Position numbers and translations under genes: made by a program. Of a stretch of DNA of 64,000 bases, positions 1 to 7,966 are shown piece after piece. The notes under the pieces are model-generated. The model ran no database searches and was not told the DNA's origin. It saw only the letters and a program-made list of their open reading frames with translations. The DNA lies in contig NZ_BMHE01000012.1 in NCBI RefSeq assembly GCF_014640555.1, forward strand, positions 1-64,000, written 5' to 3'. This DNA comes from Paenibacillus marchantiophytorum (lineage in GTDB: Bacteria > Bacillota > Bacilli > Paenibacillales > NBRC-103111). The number at the start of each line of letters is the position of its first letter. Position 1 is the first letter of the stretch.

Positions 1-114
1 GTTAAACACCTGTTGGGGAAACAAAATGAGGACTCGCATACGTAAATTTTAAGAATTTCCACAAAATTTGCTAATTGGGAAGTGGGAGGGCTGGATGCAG
101 AATGTTAATCGACG

Positions 115-300
115 GTCTCCTACAGGATCTTATTTCCACAAAAAGTGTTGAAATTCCCATGAAACAGCAAAATAACGTACTGTAGTTCCCTCAACCTCCC
201 GATACTGACACTTTTAGCTAGAATAGCGCACCGTAGTTCCCTCACGTCCCCGCGAGGCAGCTGGAGTAACTCCGCTTTCACTCCACAACATATAAACTCT
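115..300. repeat. Interspersed repeat family A, diverged copy
   Basis: This stretch resembles the two tandem copies near 44.4-45.1 kb. It shares the AACAGCAAAATA block, two AGTTCCCTCA blocks about 51 bp apart and the GAGGCAGCTG block near its end. It lies downstream of the psp operon and contains no convincing gene. The short reading frames across it have no ribosome binding site and follow the repeat. The bases before it (1-114) show nothing recognisable. Confidence 0.6.
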
Positions 301-308
301 TTTATTTC

Positions 309-362
309 AAAAAAGGGACTGTCCCCAGGCAGCAATATCTGCTGCCTGAAGACAATCCCTTC
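309..362 (-). terminator. Intrinsic terminator of the psp operon
   Basis: On the minus strand a long hairpin pairs AAGGGA/TCCCTT outer arms and CAGGCAGCA/TGCTGCCTG inner arms and is followed by a run of six T. It lies about 30 bp after the stop codon of the last psp gene. Confidence 0.8.
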
Positions 363-392
363 ACATTAAGCCGATTACTCGGCGGTGTTACA

Positions 393-1079
393 TTATTCGG
401 CGGTTTTACCGTTCAATTTCTCTTTCAACAAGTTCAACTGCTCATCCACTTTCGCTTGCTTCGCTACATCAACTGGTGTATAGCTGCCTACTGAACCAGC
501 AGGTACGTATGGCTTGCGAGCGATTTCTGCTTCCACTTCCAGCTGGATGATTTTCTCTTCCATGCGTTGGAAGCCGCGGGATGCACTACCGCTTTCGATG
601 ACGCCGCTGTAGGATACTTGCGCCATTTGCTTCTTAGCTTTCGCAAGTTGAGCGCGGGAAACGAGCTCATTGCGTTTGTTGCGCATTTTGTAGAATTCAT
701 CTTTCATTTCGTGCAGTTGTTGCGTCAATTCATCCGCATGCGCTTTAGCGGATGCATGTAGATCTGTGTACTCAACGATTTTATCTTCGTGGTACAATTT
801 TTCTTCAACAGCTTGGCGAGCTTGTGCTTCCTGGCCGTTTTTGATGGCTGCAGCTGCTTTGCCTTCACGGTCAGCAACCAGGCGTACGGATTCTTCCAAA
901 CGTTGTTTCAGCTTGCGCTCACTTGCGATTTGTCTGGCAACCGTCACTTCAGCCTGTGCGATTTCTTGCTCCATATCGCGCAGATATTGATTCAACATAA
1001 CAATCGGATCCTCGATTTTATCCAATACCTCGTGAATTGATGCTTTTGTCATATCCTTCATTCTTGTAAATACTCCCAT
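393..1079 (-). CDS. PspA/IM30 family membrane-stress protein (second paralog)
   Basis: The 228-residue product is almost entirely charged alpha-helical coiled coil, as in PspA, LiaH and Vipp1. It begins [20 protein letters not shown], the amphipathic N-terminal helix that binds membranes in this family, and the usual '[14 protein letters not shown]' stretch follows at about residues 24-37. The family forms ESCRT-III-like rings on the inner membrane under envelope stress. It is the last gene of the four-gene minus-strand operon, right after the pspC-like gene and before a strong terminator. The tail after about residue 195 ([21 protein letters not shown]) differs from the upstream paralog, so the two copies may have distinct partners. 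Confidence 0.92.
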   Translation of the reverse strand: MGVFTRMKDMTKASIHEVLDKIEDPIVMLNQYLRDMEQEIAQAEVTVARQIASERKLKQRLEESVRLVADREGKAAAAIKNGQEAQARQAVEEKLYHEDKIVEYTDLHASAKAHADELTQQLHEMKDEFYKMRNKRNELVSRAQLAKAKKQMAQVSYSGVIESGSASRGFQRMEEKIIQLEVEAEIARKPYVPAGSVGSYTPVDVAKQAKVDEQLNLLKEKLNGKTAE

Positions 1080-1082
1080 GGT

Positions 1083-1553
1083 TTACACGTCTCCTTTTTT
1101 AATATCAATGGTTGGTTTTTGTTCAAAACGAGCGACTTTGGCTCTCAGTTCTTCCACTTCTCTTTGCAGCGCTTTTTTCTCAATGTCTTTCATCATCTCA
1201 TCGATGTTGTTCGTCGGTACACCTGCATTGTACGGTGGGGTATTGAAGTTCGCAGGCTGCTGTGGCGCTTGATGAGGCGGGTATGACTTATGCCCATTCC
1301 AACCTCCGCTACCGTTATAATTTTGACGGCCATATGAGCTGGCATAAGGATCGTACGGTTGGTCATAGCCAGGTTCCTTAGGAATCACAATTGCCGCTAT
1401 GAAGTAGATGAAAATGACCGTACCTCCAGTGAAAAATGTCGTAATGACCACTAGCAATCTTAATAATGTTGCATCTACATTCATGGCCTCGGCGAGTCCG
1501 CCGCATAGGCCGGTAACTTTTTTATCTCTTCGTGAGCGGTATAGTTTGCTCAT
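1083..1553 (-). CDS. PspC domain-containing membrane protein
   Basis: The 156-residue product starts with a PspC domain: MSKLYRSRRDKKVTGLCGGL, then a hydrophobic helix at about residues 30-58 ending in IPKEPG. The middle (about 60-115) is a Tyr/Asn/Gly/Pro-rich linker. The C-terminal 35 residues form a probable coiled coil (MKDIEKKALQREVEELRAKV) suited to contact with the PspA coiled coils. A GGAGGG site precedes the start. It lies between two pspA paralogs and is probably co-transcribed with them. PspC proteins sense membrane damage and recruit PspA; that role is inferred here. Confidence 0.88.
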   Translation of the reverse strand: MSKLYRSRRDKKVTGLCGGLAEAMNVDATLLRLLVVITTFFTGGTVIFIYFIAAIVIPKEPGYDQPYDPYASSYGRQNYNGSGGWNGHKSYPPHQAPQQPANFNTPPYNAGVPTNNIDEMMKDIEKKALQREVEELRAKVARFEQKPTIDIKKGDV

Positions 1554-1560
1554 GATCTTA

Positions 1561-2217
1561 TTATCCCTCCTGCTTCAGTCTATTTCGCAGAGCTTCCAGC
1601 TCCGCATCTACGGCCGGGTTGCCCCCGCTGTAGTAGCTTTCACGTCCCATTCGGCGGACATCTCGAAGCGTTTTTGCCTGTAACTCCATATCGGATACGC
1701 GCTCTTCCAAGCGTCCGAACATCCGCGGCGCGCCGTCTTGCGTCACACTGCTGCGGGCATGCAATCTTTGCTGCAACCGCGCGGATTCCATTCGGGCTAA
1801 GAAGTAGCTGCGTTTATCTGCCACTTCTTTGTAATCAGCCTTGAGCTGCTGCAGCTCCTCATCCATATCGAGAATCGACTGCTTCGCTTGCTCATACAGC
1901 TCACGGTACTGCTCGCTCTTCTCTTCGGCTTGCAATTTCTCTTGCAGCACAATGCGTGCCATATGTTCTTCGCCGGCTTTCAAAGCCAGAAGCGCTTGAT
2001 GCTCGCGCTTCTCTTTCGTTTCCAGCGCCGTCAAATATTGCTGGCGGAGCGAAGCGGCGTGGCTGACACATTGTTGATACAGCCTCTCAGATTGCTGAAG
2101 CTGCTCACGCTGTGCAGCTAAGTACTGGTCAATCAAGCGAACCGGATCTTCGGATCGTTCCAAATGTTCATTCAGTGATGCCACGGTAATGTCTCTCATA
2201 CGCCTTAATAGGCTCAT
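1561..2217 (-). CDS. PspA/IM30 family membrane-stress protein (first paralog)
   Basis: The 218-residue coiled-coil protein begins MSLLRRMRDITVASLNEHLE, the amphipathic helix of PspA/LiaH proteins, and continues with a 'DPVRLIDQYLAAQREQL' segment. The body is rich in Gln, Glu, Arg and Leu heptads up to about residue 150; the end (NPAVDAELEALRNRLKQ) is a short terminal helix. It lies 7 bp upstream of the pspC-like gene and downstream of a LiaI-like gene. Two PspA proteins around one PspC suggest paired or mixed assemblies, but the sequence does not show which is the main effector. Confidence 0.9.
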   Translation of the reverse strand: MSLLRRMRDITVASLNEHLERSEDPVRLIDQYLAAQREQLQQSERLYQQCVSHAASLRQQYLTALETKEKREHQALLALKAGEEHMARIVLQEKLQAEEKSEQYRELYEQAKQSILDMDEELQQLKADYKEVADKRSYFLARMESARLQQRLHARSSVTQDGAPRMFGRLEERVSDMELQAKTLRDVRRMGRESYYSGGNPAVDAELEALRNRLKQEG

Positions 2218-2258
2218 CTCTCATACCACCTTTTTCACTCTCTGTTTGTTGGTTCAAC

Positions 2259-2555
2259 TTACGCGGTTCTTCTTGTCAGCATCGATACTCCATAGCCAAT
2301 CAACCCGATTGCTAGAAGAATAATGACCCAACCAGCTAATTTACCCAGCAGGATGACCCCGCCGATTCCTGCAATTAACCAACCAATTTTGCTGCCGCGC
2401 TGAATGCCGACATAACCTAGACCAACCATTGCGATCGGGATCACATATCCCATCACCGAGCCGATAAACGGTCCAAGGTGAAAGCCTAGTTTATTTAACA
2501 AAATCAGGGCACCGAATGCGATTAGCAGAGCGGCTAAGCCTGTATTTCTTTTCAT
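2259..2555 (-). CDS. LiaI/LiaF-like small membrane protein, first gene of the psp operon
   Basis: This 98-residue protein is nearly all membrane: hydrophobic segments at about residues 7-24, 32-50, 56-72 and 74-90 and a basic tail (TRRTA). The pattern matches the small LiaI/LiaF-N-terminal-type proteins (DUF5668-like) that anchor PspA/LiaH to the membrane in Bacillales. A GGCGGTGACG stretch precedes the start codon. No liaRS-type kinase or regulator is next to it, so the inducing signal is not visible here. Assignment rests on topology and context rather than a catalytic motif. Confidence 0.7.
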   Translation of the reverse strand: MKRNTGLAALLIAFGALILLNKLGFHLGPFIGSVMGYVIPIAMVGLGYVGIQRGSKIGWLIAGIGGVILLGKLAGWVIILLAIGLIGYGVSMLTRRTA

Positions 2556-2722
2556 CGTTTCGTCACCGCCTTTCGTTTATTTGTTGTGCTCTTGTTCATG
2601 TCTTTATTCTAGGTAAAAATGAAGCTTTCCAAAACGGACCGCAGGCGGTATTTGATCCTAGACCTTAGTCGGGGCGCTTCTAAGACCTCCTTAAACATTA
2701 TGTTTATACGACACGGATACGG

Positions 2723-2736
2723 GTTAAGTACTTAAC
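2723..2736. promoter_or_regulatory. Perfect 14-bp palindrome GTTAAGTACTTAAC, possible operator
   Basis: The palindrome is perfect and sits about 48 bp upstream of the first metallophosphoesterase start, in the divergent region shared with the psp operon. Just left of it a looser TTAG/CTAA inverted pair is separated by 11 bp. Either could be an operator; no matching regulator is adjacent. Confidence 0.35.
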
Positions 2737-2783
2737 AGACGAAGTATCGACAAATTTCGGATGCGAAAGGCGGAAACCCTCAC

Positions 2784-3893
2784 ATGAAATCAATGAAGCT
2801 ATCTAATGGACGAATACATACGAAGTCGAACCTGAGATCCGTGGTGATCCGGATCTTGCTCTTCTCGTTATTGGTGCTGCTCCTGCCAACCTATGCCTGG
2901 GAAGCAACGACAACGGCCCCAGCCCCAGCTACACAAGCAGCGGCGCAATTGCAATCCTTAGCTCCTCTGACTATTAAGAAGCTGCAGATGTCCATAAGCA
3001 CAGAGCCATTGTTCTCTTTCTCGGTGCTGAGCGATGTGCATGTTGGCGCCAAGGATAAGGATTCACAGGAGCGTTTCCGAACAGCACTAGCCGATCAACT
3101 GGCTATCCGACCAGGCAGCAAATTAATGGTTCTGAACGGCGATCTTACGAACGGCATCAACAATGATTACAAAAGTCTATTCAAAATCATGTATGAGTTC
3201 ACACTCCCGCCCGTCCATGCAACGATGGGGAACCACGAGTACTACGGTTTATGGGAAACGAAGCAAGAGTACTTGGATACGAGCAAGCTGCGTACGGATT
3301 GGTCCAGCGGACAAGCCATTAACTCCTTCCAACAAATGTTCAATTACGATAGACCCTACCACGAACTGGTTATGGAGGATTATCATTTTCTGTTTCTCAG
3401 CAGCGAAGCCTATCAGGATCTAGATGCCAGTGTCAAAGAAGATGCCTACTTATCCCCTGATCAACTAGTGTGGTTCCAAACCAAACTCAAGCTTGCTGCT
3501 GAAGCCGATCCGGATAAGCCGATCTTCGTATTCCTGCATCAGCCGCTCGTTCATACAGTAGGAGGTTCCGACCAAGATCTTGGCGTCGTTCAACATGAAG
3601 AACTGCGGGCGATTCTTAACCAATATCCAAATATCGTCTTCTTCACTGGCCACACGCATTGGAACCTAGAAACGACGGAACAAATCAAGCAATTGCAATT
3701 CCTTGCCGTAGGCAGTTCATCCGTGAGAGAAGTTTGGAATGACCACAATGAACCAGAAGGCAGCAAGGCCAGTCAAAGCTTGGTCGTCGATGTCTTCGCG
3801 GACCGGATTGCTATCCAAGGACGCGAACATTCGGAGAAGCGTTGGATTGAGCCTGCTTTTGTGAAGAGGTATAGCGAGAAAAGCAGAAGCTAG
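2784..3893 (+). CDS. Secreted calcineurin-like metallophosphoesterase (paralog 1)
   Basis: The 369-residue protein has an N-terminal signal or anchor helix at about residues 20-40, then a Thr/Ala/Pro-rich stretch and the metallophosphoesterase fold. The metal-binding motifs are present in order: SDVH (D84, H86), NGDLTNG (D120), GNHE (149-152), a later LHQP histidine and GHTHWN. The length is normal for an extracellular phosphohydrolase. A close paralog lies 2.5 kb downstream. The substrate cannot be read from sequence; a cell-wall or extracellular phosphate ester or nucleotide is plausible. Confidence 0.85.
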   Translation: MKSMKLSNGRIHTKSNLRSVVIRILLFSLLVLLLPTYAWEATTTAPAPATQAAAQLQSLAPLTIKKLQMSISTEPLFSFSVLSDVHVGAKDKDSQERFRTALADQLAIRPGSKLMVLNGDLTNGINNDYKSLFKIMYEFTLPPVHATMGNHEYYGLWETKQEYLDTSKLRTDWSSGQAINSFQQMFNYDRPYHELVMEDYHFLFLSSEAYQDLDASVKEDAYLSPDQLVWFQTKLKLAAEADPDKPIFVFLHQPLVHTVGGSDQDLGVVQHEELRAILNQYPNIVFFTGHTHWNLETTEQIKQLQFLAVGSSSVREVWNDHNEPEGSKASQSLVVDVFADRIAIQGREHSEKRWIEPAFVKRYSEKSRS

Positions 3894-3953
3894 CTACTAA
3901 ACTCTAACTTCATCTAACGCATGATAAACCTAGCCTAGAGCAAAGTCACGGTG

Positions 3954-3981
3954 ACAGTTAGGCTTCCTTATACATACAATG
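3954..3981 (+). promoter_or_regulatory. Sigma-K-like mother-cell promoter of the lone gerP-type gene
   Basis: An AC dinucleotide (-35) and CATACAATG (-10) are separated by exactly 17 bp, matching the known sigma-K pattern of AC, 16-17 bp, CATAnnnTA except near the last base. The gerPA gene at 35 kb has the same arrangement with the same spacing. Confidence 0.5.
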
Positions 3982-4009
3982 GGTTTAGAGCGGAAAGGGG
4001 GCGGCGGCA

Positions 4010-4237
4010 ATGCCGGCTGTTGTCTATGGAGGTATCAAAATCAATAGTGTGAATTCAGGTTCGAATGTCCAGATCGGAGATACCGCCTTTATTCGACTGT
4101 CAAGCAATAGCAAGTACTATGCGGGAGCCAACTCTTTTTCCCCTGGGGATAGTTTTGGAAGTAATCAGAACATTGTTGGCAATACCAATACCATTGATCC
4201 GGATTTAATTGATAACAATAGCAATAATGTTGTATAG
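4010..4237 (+). CDS. GerPF/GerPA-type spore germination protein
   Basis: The 75-residue protein has the GerPA/GerPF family layout: start MPAVVYGGIKINSV, a GD doublet in NVQIGDTAFI, then an SFSPGDSFGSNQN segment and a NTIDPDLIDNN tail matching the family's NTFDPD ending. These small proteins sit in the inner coat and help nutrient germinants cross the coat. It stands alone, 31 kb from the gerPABCDE cluster, which lacks a terminal gerPF, so it may supply that missing member. Expression in the mother cell is suggested by the sigma-K-like promoter. GerPA and GerPF are too alike to separate with certainty. Confidence 0.85.
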   Translation: MPAVVYGGIKINSVNSGSNVQIGDTAFIRLSSNSKYYAGANSFSPGDSFGSNQNIVGNTNTIDPDLIDNNSNNVV

Positions 4238-4271
4238 AAAAAAAAGCCCAGGACTGTTTGCCGTGGGCTTT
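4238..4271 (-). terminator. Terminator of the GntR-ABC operon
   Basis: AAAGCCCA/TGGGCTTT arms enclose a 16-base loop, and eight T follow on the minus strand, just after the permease stop codon. The hairpin may also stop the convergent gerP-type transcript, but its plus-strand T tract is weak. Confidence 0.75.
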
Positions 4272-4282
4272 AGCATATTGAA

Positions 4283-4966
4283 TTATACCGCGGCTCTGCG
4301 CAGCAAACTATATGTTGCCGATAGGTAGACGGCTAACAAAGGCAGCATCCACCAAAATAAAGCCATGTAATGTTGGACGAGCCAGCCAAAAATTCCTCCC
4401 CAAAGTCCAAGGTGTGTGAGGGAATAGGTGCCAACTGTCCCTATCAGGAACAGCGCCGTGAAAAAGGCATACATTCCGGTACTCCCGAATCTTCGGTGAA
4501 TGCTTGAGATGGCAAAGCCGAAAAAATACATATTAAGCAAGAGAATCAGGTAGATACCTAACATGCCAATCACAGAAACATCGCTCAGAAAGCCTACTTT
4601 GAACAGGCTCATTTGAACCCCCCAGCCATCCGTAGCCTCTTCCAAGACCGAAAATAGCGTCAAAAGCAAGGCTGAAATGGCATTGACAAGAAACGCCGTT
4701 AAGATGGTTCCTAGCACATAATCCTTGCGTCGAATGCTGAGTCCTAAGGCAAAAGGAAATGTCTCCTTAATCGTAATAGTACCCGCTACGAACGTGTAGA
4801 TGAATATTGAGGTAATCGATCCTGTATTCATCGTCTCCCCAGTGTTCAATGCCGTGCCGATAATGAAATTGATGAGGAAGTTAACACCGAGAATAATCCA
4901 CGGAACATAGAACCAAGTATATTTGTTGCGCAAATGGAGCTGTACAACTTGTTTGTATCGACTCAT
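4283..4966 (-). CDS. ABC transporter permease, YtrC/D-like
   Basis: The 227-residue protein has about six hydrophobic segments, beginning near residues 18-38 and ending near 195-215, and no soluble domain, as expected for an ABC-2-type permease. Its start overlaps the stop of the ATPase gene by 4 bp (ATGA), so the two are translationally coupled. With the upstream GntR repressor this forms a three-gene cassette like the cell-wall-antibiotic-responsive ytr operon of Bacillus. Substrate unknown; antimicrobial export or wall-precursor handling is inferred from that similarity. Confidence 0.82.
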   Translation of the reverse strand: MSRYKQVVQLHLRNKYTWFYVPWIILGVNFLINFIIGTALNTGETMNTGSITSIFIYTFVAGTITIKETFPFALGLSIRRKDYVLGTILTAFLVNAISALLLTLFSVLEEATDGWGVQMSLFKVGFLSDVSVIGMLGIYLILLLNMYFFGFAISSIHRRFGSTGMYAFFTALFLIGTVGTYSLTHLGLWGGIFGWLVQHYMALFWWMLPLLAVYLSATYSLLRRAAV

Positions 4967-5859
4967 TCGCCCTCACTCCCCTTTCCAACATTCGATGTGC
5001 GTGTTAGATGAATAATCAGTTGCTGCATAGATACCGAAGTAAACTCAAGCCCGAACGACTCGGCATCCTTGCGATCTCGTTCATTCAGAGTTCCCAGAAT
5101 GGTAGCCGAAGCAGCTGCGCCAATCGCTGTGCGTTCCAGCACCTCTTTGCCTCTCGTGAACGCATCCACAGCTGTCGCCAAGCCGGATACTGTACAAGCT
5201 CGGCCCCTAAGCGCATCCGCATCCTCATTAAGGATTAGTTTGCCTTGATCGATCACCAGCACATGCTCGAGTAATCGGCTTACTTCATCAATCAGATGCG
5301 TAGAAAGGATCACGGTCCTCGGAAACTCAGCATAGTCCTCCAGTAAACGATCATAGAAGAGTACGCGAGCAACGGCATCAAGCCCAAGATACGGTTCGTC
5401 AAAGATGGTAAGCGGTGCGCGGCTAGCCAGCCCAACCACAATGCCTACGGAGGAGAGCATCCCTCTGGACAATTTTTTAATCTTCCTTTTCAAAGGCAGC
5501 CGGAAGTTCTCAATCAGTGCATGGGCATAGGCATCATCCCAATTAGGATAGAGTGATTTGGCTACCGCCATAACATCGTTCACATGGAAGGTATCCGGAT
5601 ACTTCTGGCTTTCCTTAATGAAGCAAATCTGGTCCAGCACCCGGCTGTTCTCGAAAGGCTCCTCGCCAAACACCTTCAACTCGCCGCTGGTAGCGAACTG
5701 CTGAGCGGAAATCATCTGCATGATGGTCGTTTTTCCTGCGCCATTTCTGCCTAGCAGCCCGTAGATTTTATTGGGTTGAATCGTGAAGCTGACATGATCG
5801 ACGGCGGTCATTTTCCCGTAGGACTTCGTTAATCCATTCACTTCCACAATGTTCGTCAT
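4963..5859 (-). CDS. ABC transporter ATP-binding protein, YtrB-like
   Basis: The 298-residue ATPase carries Walker A GRNGAGKT (residues 37-44), a signature LSRGM in place of LSGGQ, and Walker B TIFDEPYLGLD with a following H-loop (STHLIDEV). The C-terminal 80 residues after the nucleotide-binding domain are typical of ABC-2 exporters. It overlaps both neighbours by 1-4 bp, placing it in one mRNA with the GntR gene before it and the permease after it. Confidence 0.9.
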   Translation of the reverse strand: MTNIVEVNGLTKSYGKMTAVDHVSFTIQPNKIYGLLGRNGAGKTTIMQMISAQQFATSGELKVFGEEPFENSRVLDQICFIKESQKYPDTFHVNDVMAVAKSLYPNWDDAYAHALIENFRLPLKRKIKKLSRGMLSSVGIVVGLASRAPLTIFDEPYLGLDAVARVLFYDRLLEDYAEFPRTVILSTHLIDEVSRLLEHVLVIDQGKLILNEDADALRGRACTVSGLATAVDAFTRGKEVLERTAIGAAASATILGTLNERDRKDAESFGLEFTSVSMQQLIIHLTRTSNVGKGSEGE

Positions 5860-6227
5860 TACGCTTTCTCCCCTCTGCGCACCATTTCTGTCAATTGTTC
5901 CACCGTAATGCCAAGTTTCTCGGCCTCTTTCACCATGGTAACGACATATTGCTCATAAAATAGTTCTTTTCGCTTTTCCATCAATTTCGCTCGCGCTCCC
6001 TCCGCTACAAACATGCCTATTCCGCGTTTTTTGTACAAAATCCCTTGGTCCACCAACAGGTTCACACCTTTGGCGGCTGTCGCTGGATTAATTTGATAAA
6101 AAGATGCGAACTGATTCGTAGAAGGGACCTGTGTTTCTTCAGGCATTCTTGCTTCAATGATGTCATCCTCGATACGCTCCGCAATTTGCACAAAAATCGG
6201 GCGGCTGTCGTCCATCATTAATCCCAT
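5859..6227 (-). CDS. GntR-family repressor, YtrA/YhcF subfamily
   Basis: This short regulator has an N-terminal winged helix (SRPIFVQIAERIEDDIIEA, then a recognition region STNQFASFYQINPATAAKGV) and only a short dimerisation tail of about 45 residues, as in the YtrA subfamily. I chose the ATG at 6227, behind GGTGGTGAG; an ATG 15 bp upstream has no ribosome binding site. It is the first gene of the cassette and overlaps the ATPase start. An inverted repeat just upstream, over its own promoter, fits autorepression relieved by an envelope-active compound. Confidence 0.85.
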   Translation of the reverse strand: MGLMMDDSRPIFVQIAERIEDDIIEARMPEETQVPSTNQFASFYQINPATAAKGVNLLVDQGILYKKRGIGMFVAEGARAKLMEKRKELFYEQYVVTMVKEAEKLGITVEQLTEMVRRGEKA

Positions 6228-6245
6228 ATTTCTCACCACCACATT

Positions 6246-6295
6246 GGTTAGTTACTCATGTAATTAACCATATAACCAATTAAGTTAAAAGTCAA
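6246..6295 (-). promoter_or_regulatory. GntR cassette promoter and overlapping operator
   Basis: Reading on the minus strand, TTGACT (6290-6295) and TATGGT (6267-6272) are separated by 17 bp. A near-perfect inverted repeat, GGTTAgTTAC-tcat-GTAAtTAACC (6246-6269), overlaps the -10 and the start region. A second, wider TTGGTTA/TAACCAA pair flanks it. This is the expected place for a YtrA-type repressor to bind. Confidence 0.6.
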
Positions 6296-6404
6296 CACTT
6301 TACGATTAATTTGGGCGCTATCTCGCAACATAAATCTCCAATGAACTGGGAATACCACTAGGACAAATGCCTAAATAATCATTCTCAGGAAAGGAATTTT
6401 ACGA

Positions 6405-7394
6405 ATGAATTCTTTTAAAATACGCTTAGCTTTCGTTAGCTTGCTGCTGCTTTGGGCTCCCCATCTGTCAGTGAACAGCAAGGAGCTTGCCAGAGCCGAG
6501 AAGCCGATATCTGCGCCCTTGTTCTCCTTCTCTGTGATGAGCGATGTTCACATGATCGCTTCGGATGAAGCAGCTCAGCTGCTGCTGCGCAATGCGCTGA
6601 CGGACCATCGCGCGCTGCGCCCGGACAGCAAGCTGCTCGTCTTGAACGGGGACCTCACGAATGGGAGTGAGGCCGATTATCGCAGCTTGCTGGCGCTCCT
6701 TAGCCGCCAGCCCCATGCCCCTGTGCATGCGACCATGGGCAACCACGATTACTACGGCGTGTGGCGCACGCCGGAGGGTGGCATGGATACATCGAAGATG
6801 AATCCAGCCTGGTCGAGCAAGCAAGCGGTCGCGTTATTCGACCGCATGTGGGGTTACGATAAGCCGTATCACGAGCTGATCGTGGAGGGCTACCGCTTCC
6901 TCTTCCTGAGCGGGGAAGCGTACCGGGACGTGAACGCCTCCTACGCGGAGGATGCGTTCCTCTCTCCCGAGCAGCTCGCTTGGCTGCGCGAGCGGCTGAC
7001 GAACAGGACCGCAGCGGACGCCGGCAAGCCTGTGTTCGTGTTCCTCCACCAGCCACTGCCGCAGACGCTGGATGGCACAGATCGGGAGCTGGGCGTCGTC
7101 CAGCACAAGGAGCTGCGGGCGCTGCTCGAAGCGCACCCGAACGTGATCTTCTTCAGTGGTCACACCCACTGGAACCTGGAAACGACGAAGCAAGTGAAGC
7201 AGCTGAAATTCCTCGCTGCTTCCAGCGCCTCCATCCGCGAGGTCTGGAACGCTGCGAATGAACCCGAGACGGTGGCGATCAGCCAAAGTCTCGTGGTCGA
7301 TGTCTACCAAGACCGCGTCGTCATCATGCGCCGCGAACACACGCGGAAGCGATGGATCGAGCCCTCCATCGCCAAAGGCTATGACGCTAGCTAG
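6405..7394 (+). CDS. Secreted calcineurin-like metallophosphoesterase (paralog 2)
   Basis: The 329-residue protein matches the upstream paralog over its whole catalytic domain: SDVH (D47, H49), NGDLTNG, GNHDYYG, LHQP and GHTHWNLETTKQVKQL. It starts with a signal-type hydrophobic segment at residues 7-20 and lacks the Thr/Ala/Pro spacer of paralog 1. The second half is noticeably richer in G+C than its sister gene (many GCG, CTG and CGC codons). The pair looks like an old duplication separated by the gerP-type gene and the GntR cassette. Substrate unknown. Confidence 0.85.
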   Translation: MNSFKIRLAFVSLLLLWAPHLSVNSKELARAEKPISAPLFSFSVMSDVHMIASDEAAQLLLRNALTDHRALRPDSKLLVLNGDLTNGSEADYRSLLALLSRQPHAPVHATMGNHDYYGVWRTPEGGMDTSKMNPAWSSKQAVALFDRMWGYDKPYHELIVEGYRFLFLSGEAYRDVNASYAEDAFLSPEQLAWLRERLTNRTAADAGKPVFVFLHQPLPQTLDGTDRELGVVQHKELRALLEAHPNVIFFSGHTHWNLETTKQVKQLKFLAASSASIREVWNAANEPETVAISQSLVVDVYQDRVVIMRREHTRKRWIEPSIAKGYDAS

Positions 7395-7454
7395 GCAGCT
7401 GCCGTCTCCGCTGCCAGCTTCTGCGCGTATGCTGTAGCGGAGGTGTTCGCCAGT

Positions 7455-7745
7455 ATGCGTGTCCTAACAAGCAAAGGTGCCTTGCAGGTTCAAGGCCGTT
7501 TTTATATGGTTCAGTTCGGGGATAGCCTCTACACGATTTCGCAGCGTTTTGGCGTCAATGTAGCCGAGCTGCTCACCCTGAATGATCAATTGCAAAACCA
7601 AACTACGGTTTATCCAGGGGAAATCCTATATATTCCTGACCTCGGGCTGCAAAGCGGAGGTCAGCAAAGCGGAGGTCTGCAAAAGGCAGCGAAATCTGTC
7701 ACTACTTCGCGCAAGAAAGCAACGAAGAGAAAACACACTCGTTGA
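7455..7745 (+). CDS. Small LysM domain protein
   Basis: The product is about 96 residues if the ATG at 7455 is used; this start has GGAGGT 10 bp upstream, better than an in-frame GTG at 7443. One LysM repeat is clear: FYMVQFGDSLYTISQRFGVN, then LLTLNDQLQNQTTVYPGEILYIP. LysM binds peptidoglycan or chitin-like glycans. The tail is basic (SRKKATKRKHTR). There is no obvious signal peptide, so it could act in the spore or mother cell rather than the wall. It closely follows the second metallophosphoesterase and may share its transcript. Confidence 0.75.
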   Translation: MRVLTSKGALQVQGRFYMVQFGDSLYTISQRFGVNVAELLTLNDQLQNQTTVYPGEILYIPDLGLQSGGQQSGGLQKAAKSVTTSRKKATKRKHTR

Positions 7746-7911
7746 TGGTGCCATGCATTTCATTTGTGCTTTCAGTAGCCTGGACTAACTGGAATTTCTC
7801 CAGCTAATTTCGCGATATGGCAAGGAAATTTGATTCTAGCTGGAAAAGCTCCCTATAAATTGGGCTAATTTCTTGTATTCAACGTTAATCCGTAACCTTG
7901 TTCAGCTACGC

Positions 7912-7953
7912 ACAGAGGGCTGCCCCAAGTTGAATTACTTGGGGCAGCCCTCT
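7912..7953. terminator. Bidirectional terminator between LysM gene and sulfur operon
   Basis: A perfect 17-bp stem, CAGAGGGCTGCCCCAAG against CTTGGGGCAGCCCTCTG, encloses an 8-base loop between two convergent genes. T tracts are weak, so its strength rests on the stem. The preceding bases 7760-7870 hold small AGCTGGA/TCCAG palindromic fragments but no gene. Confidence 0.7.
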
Positions 7954-7966
7954 GTTTGAAGTTATC

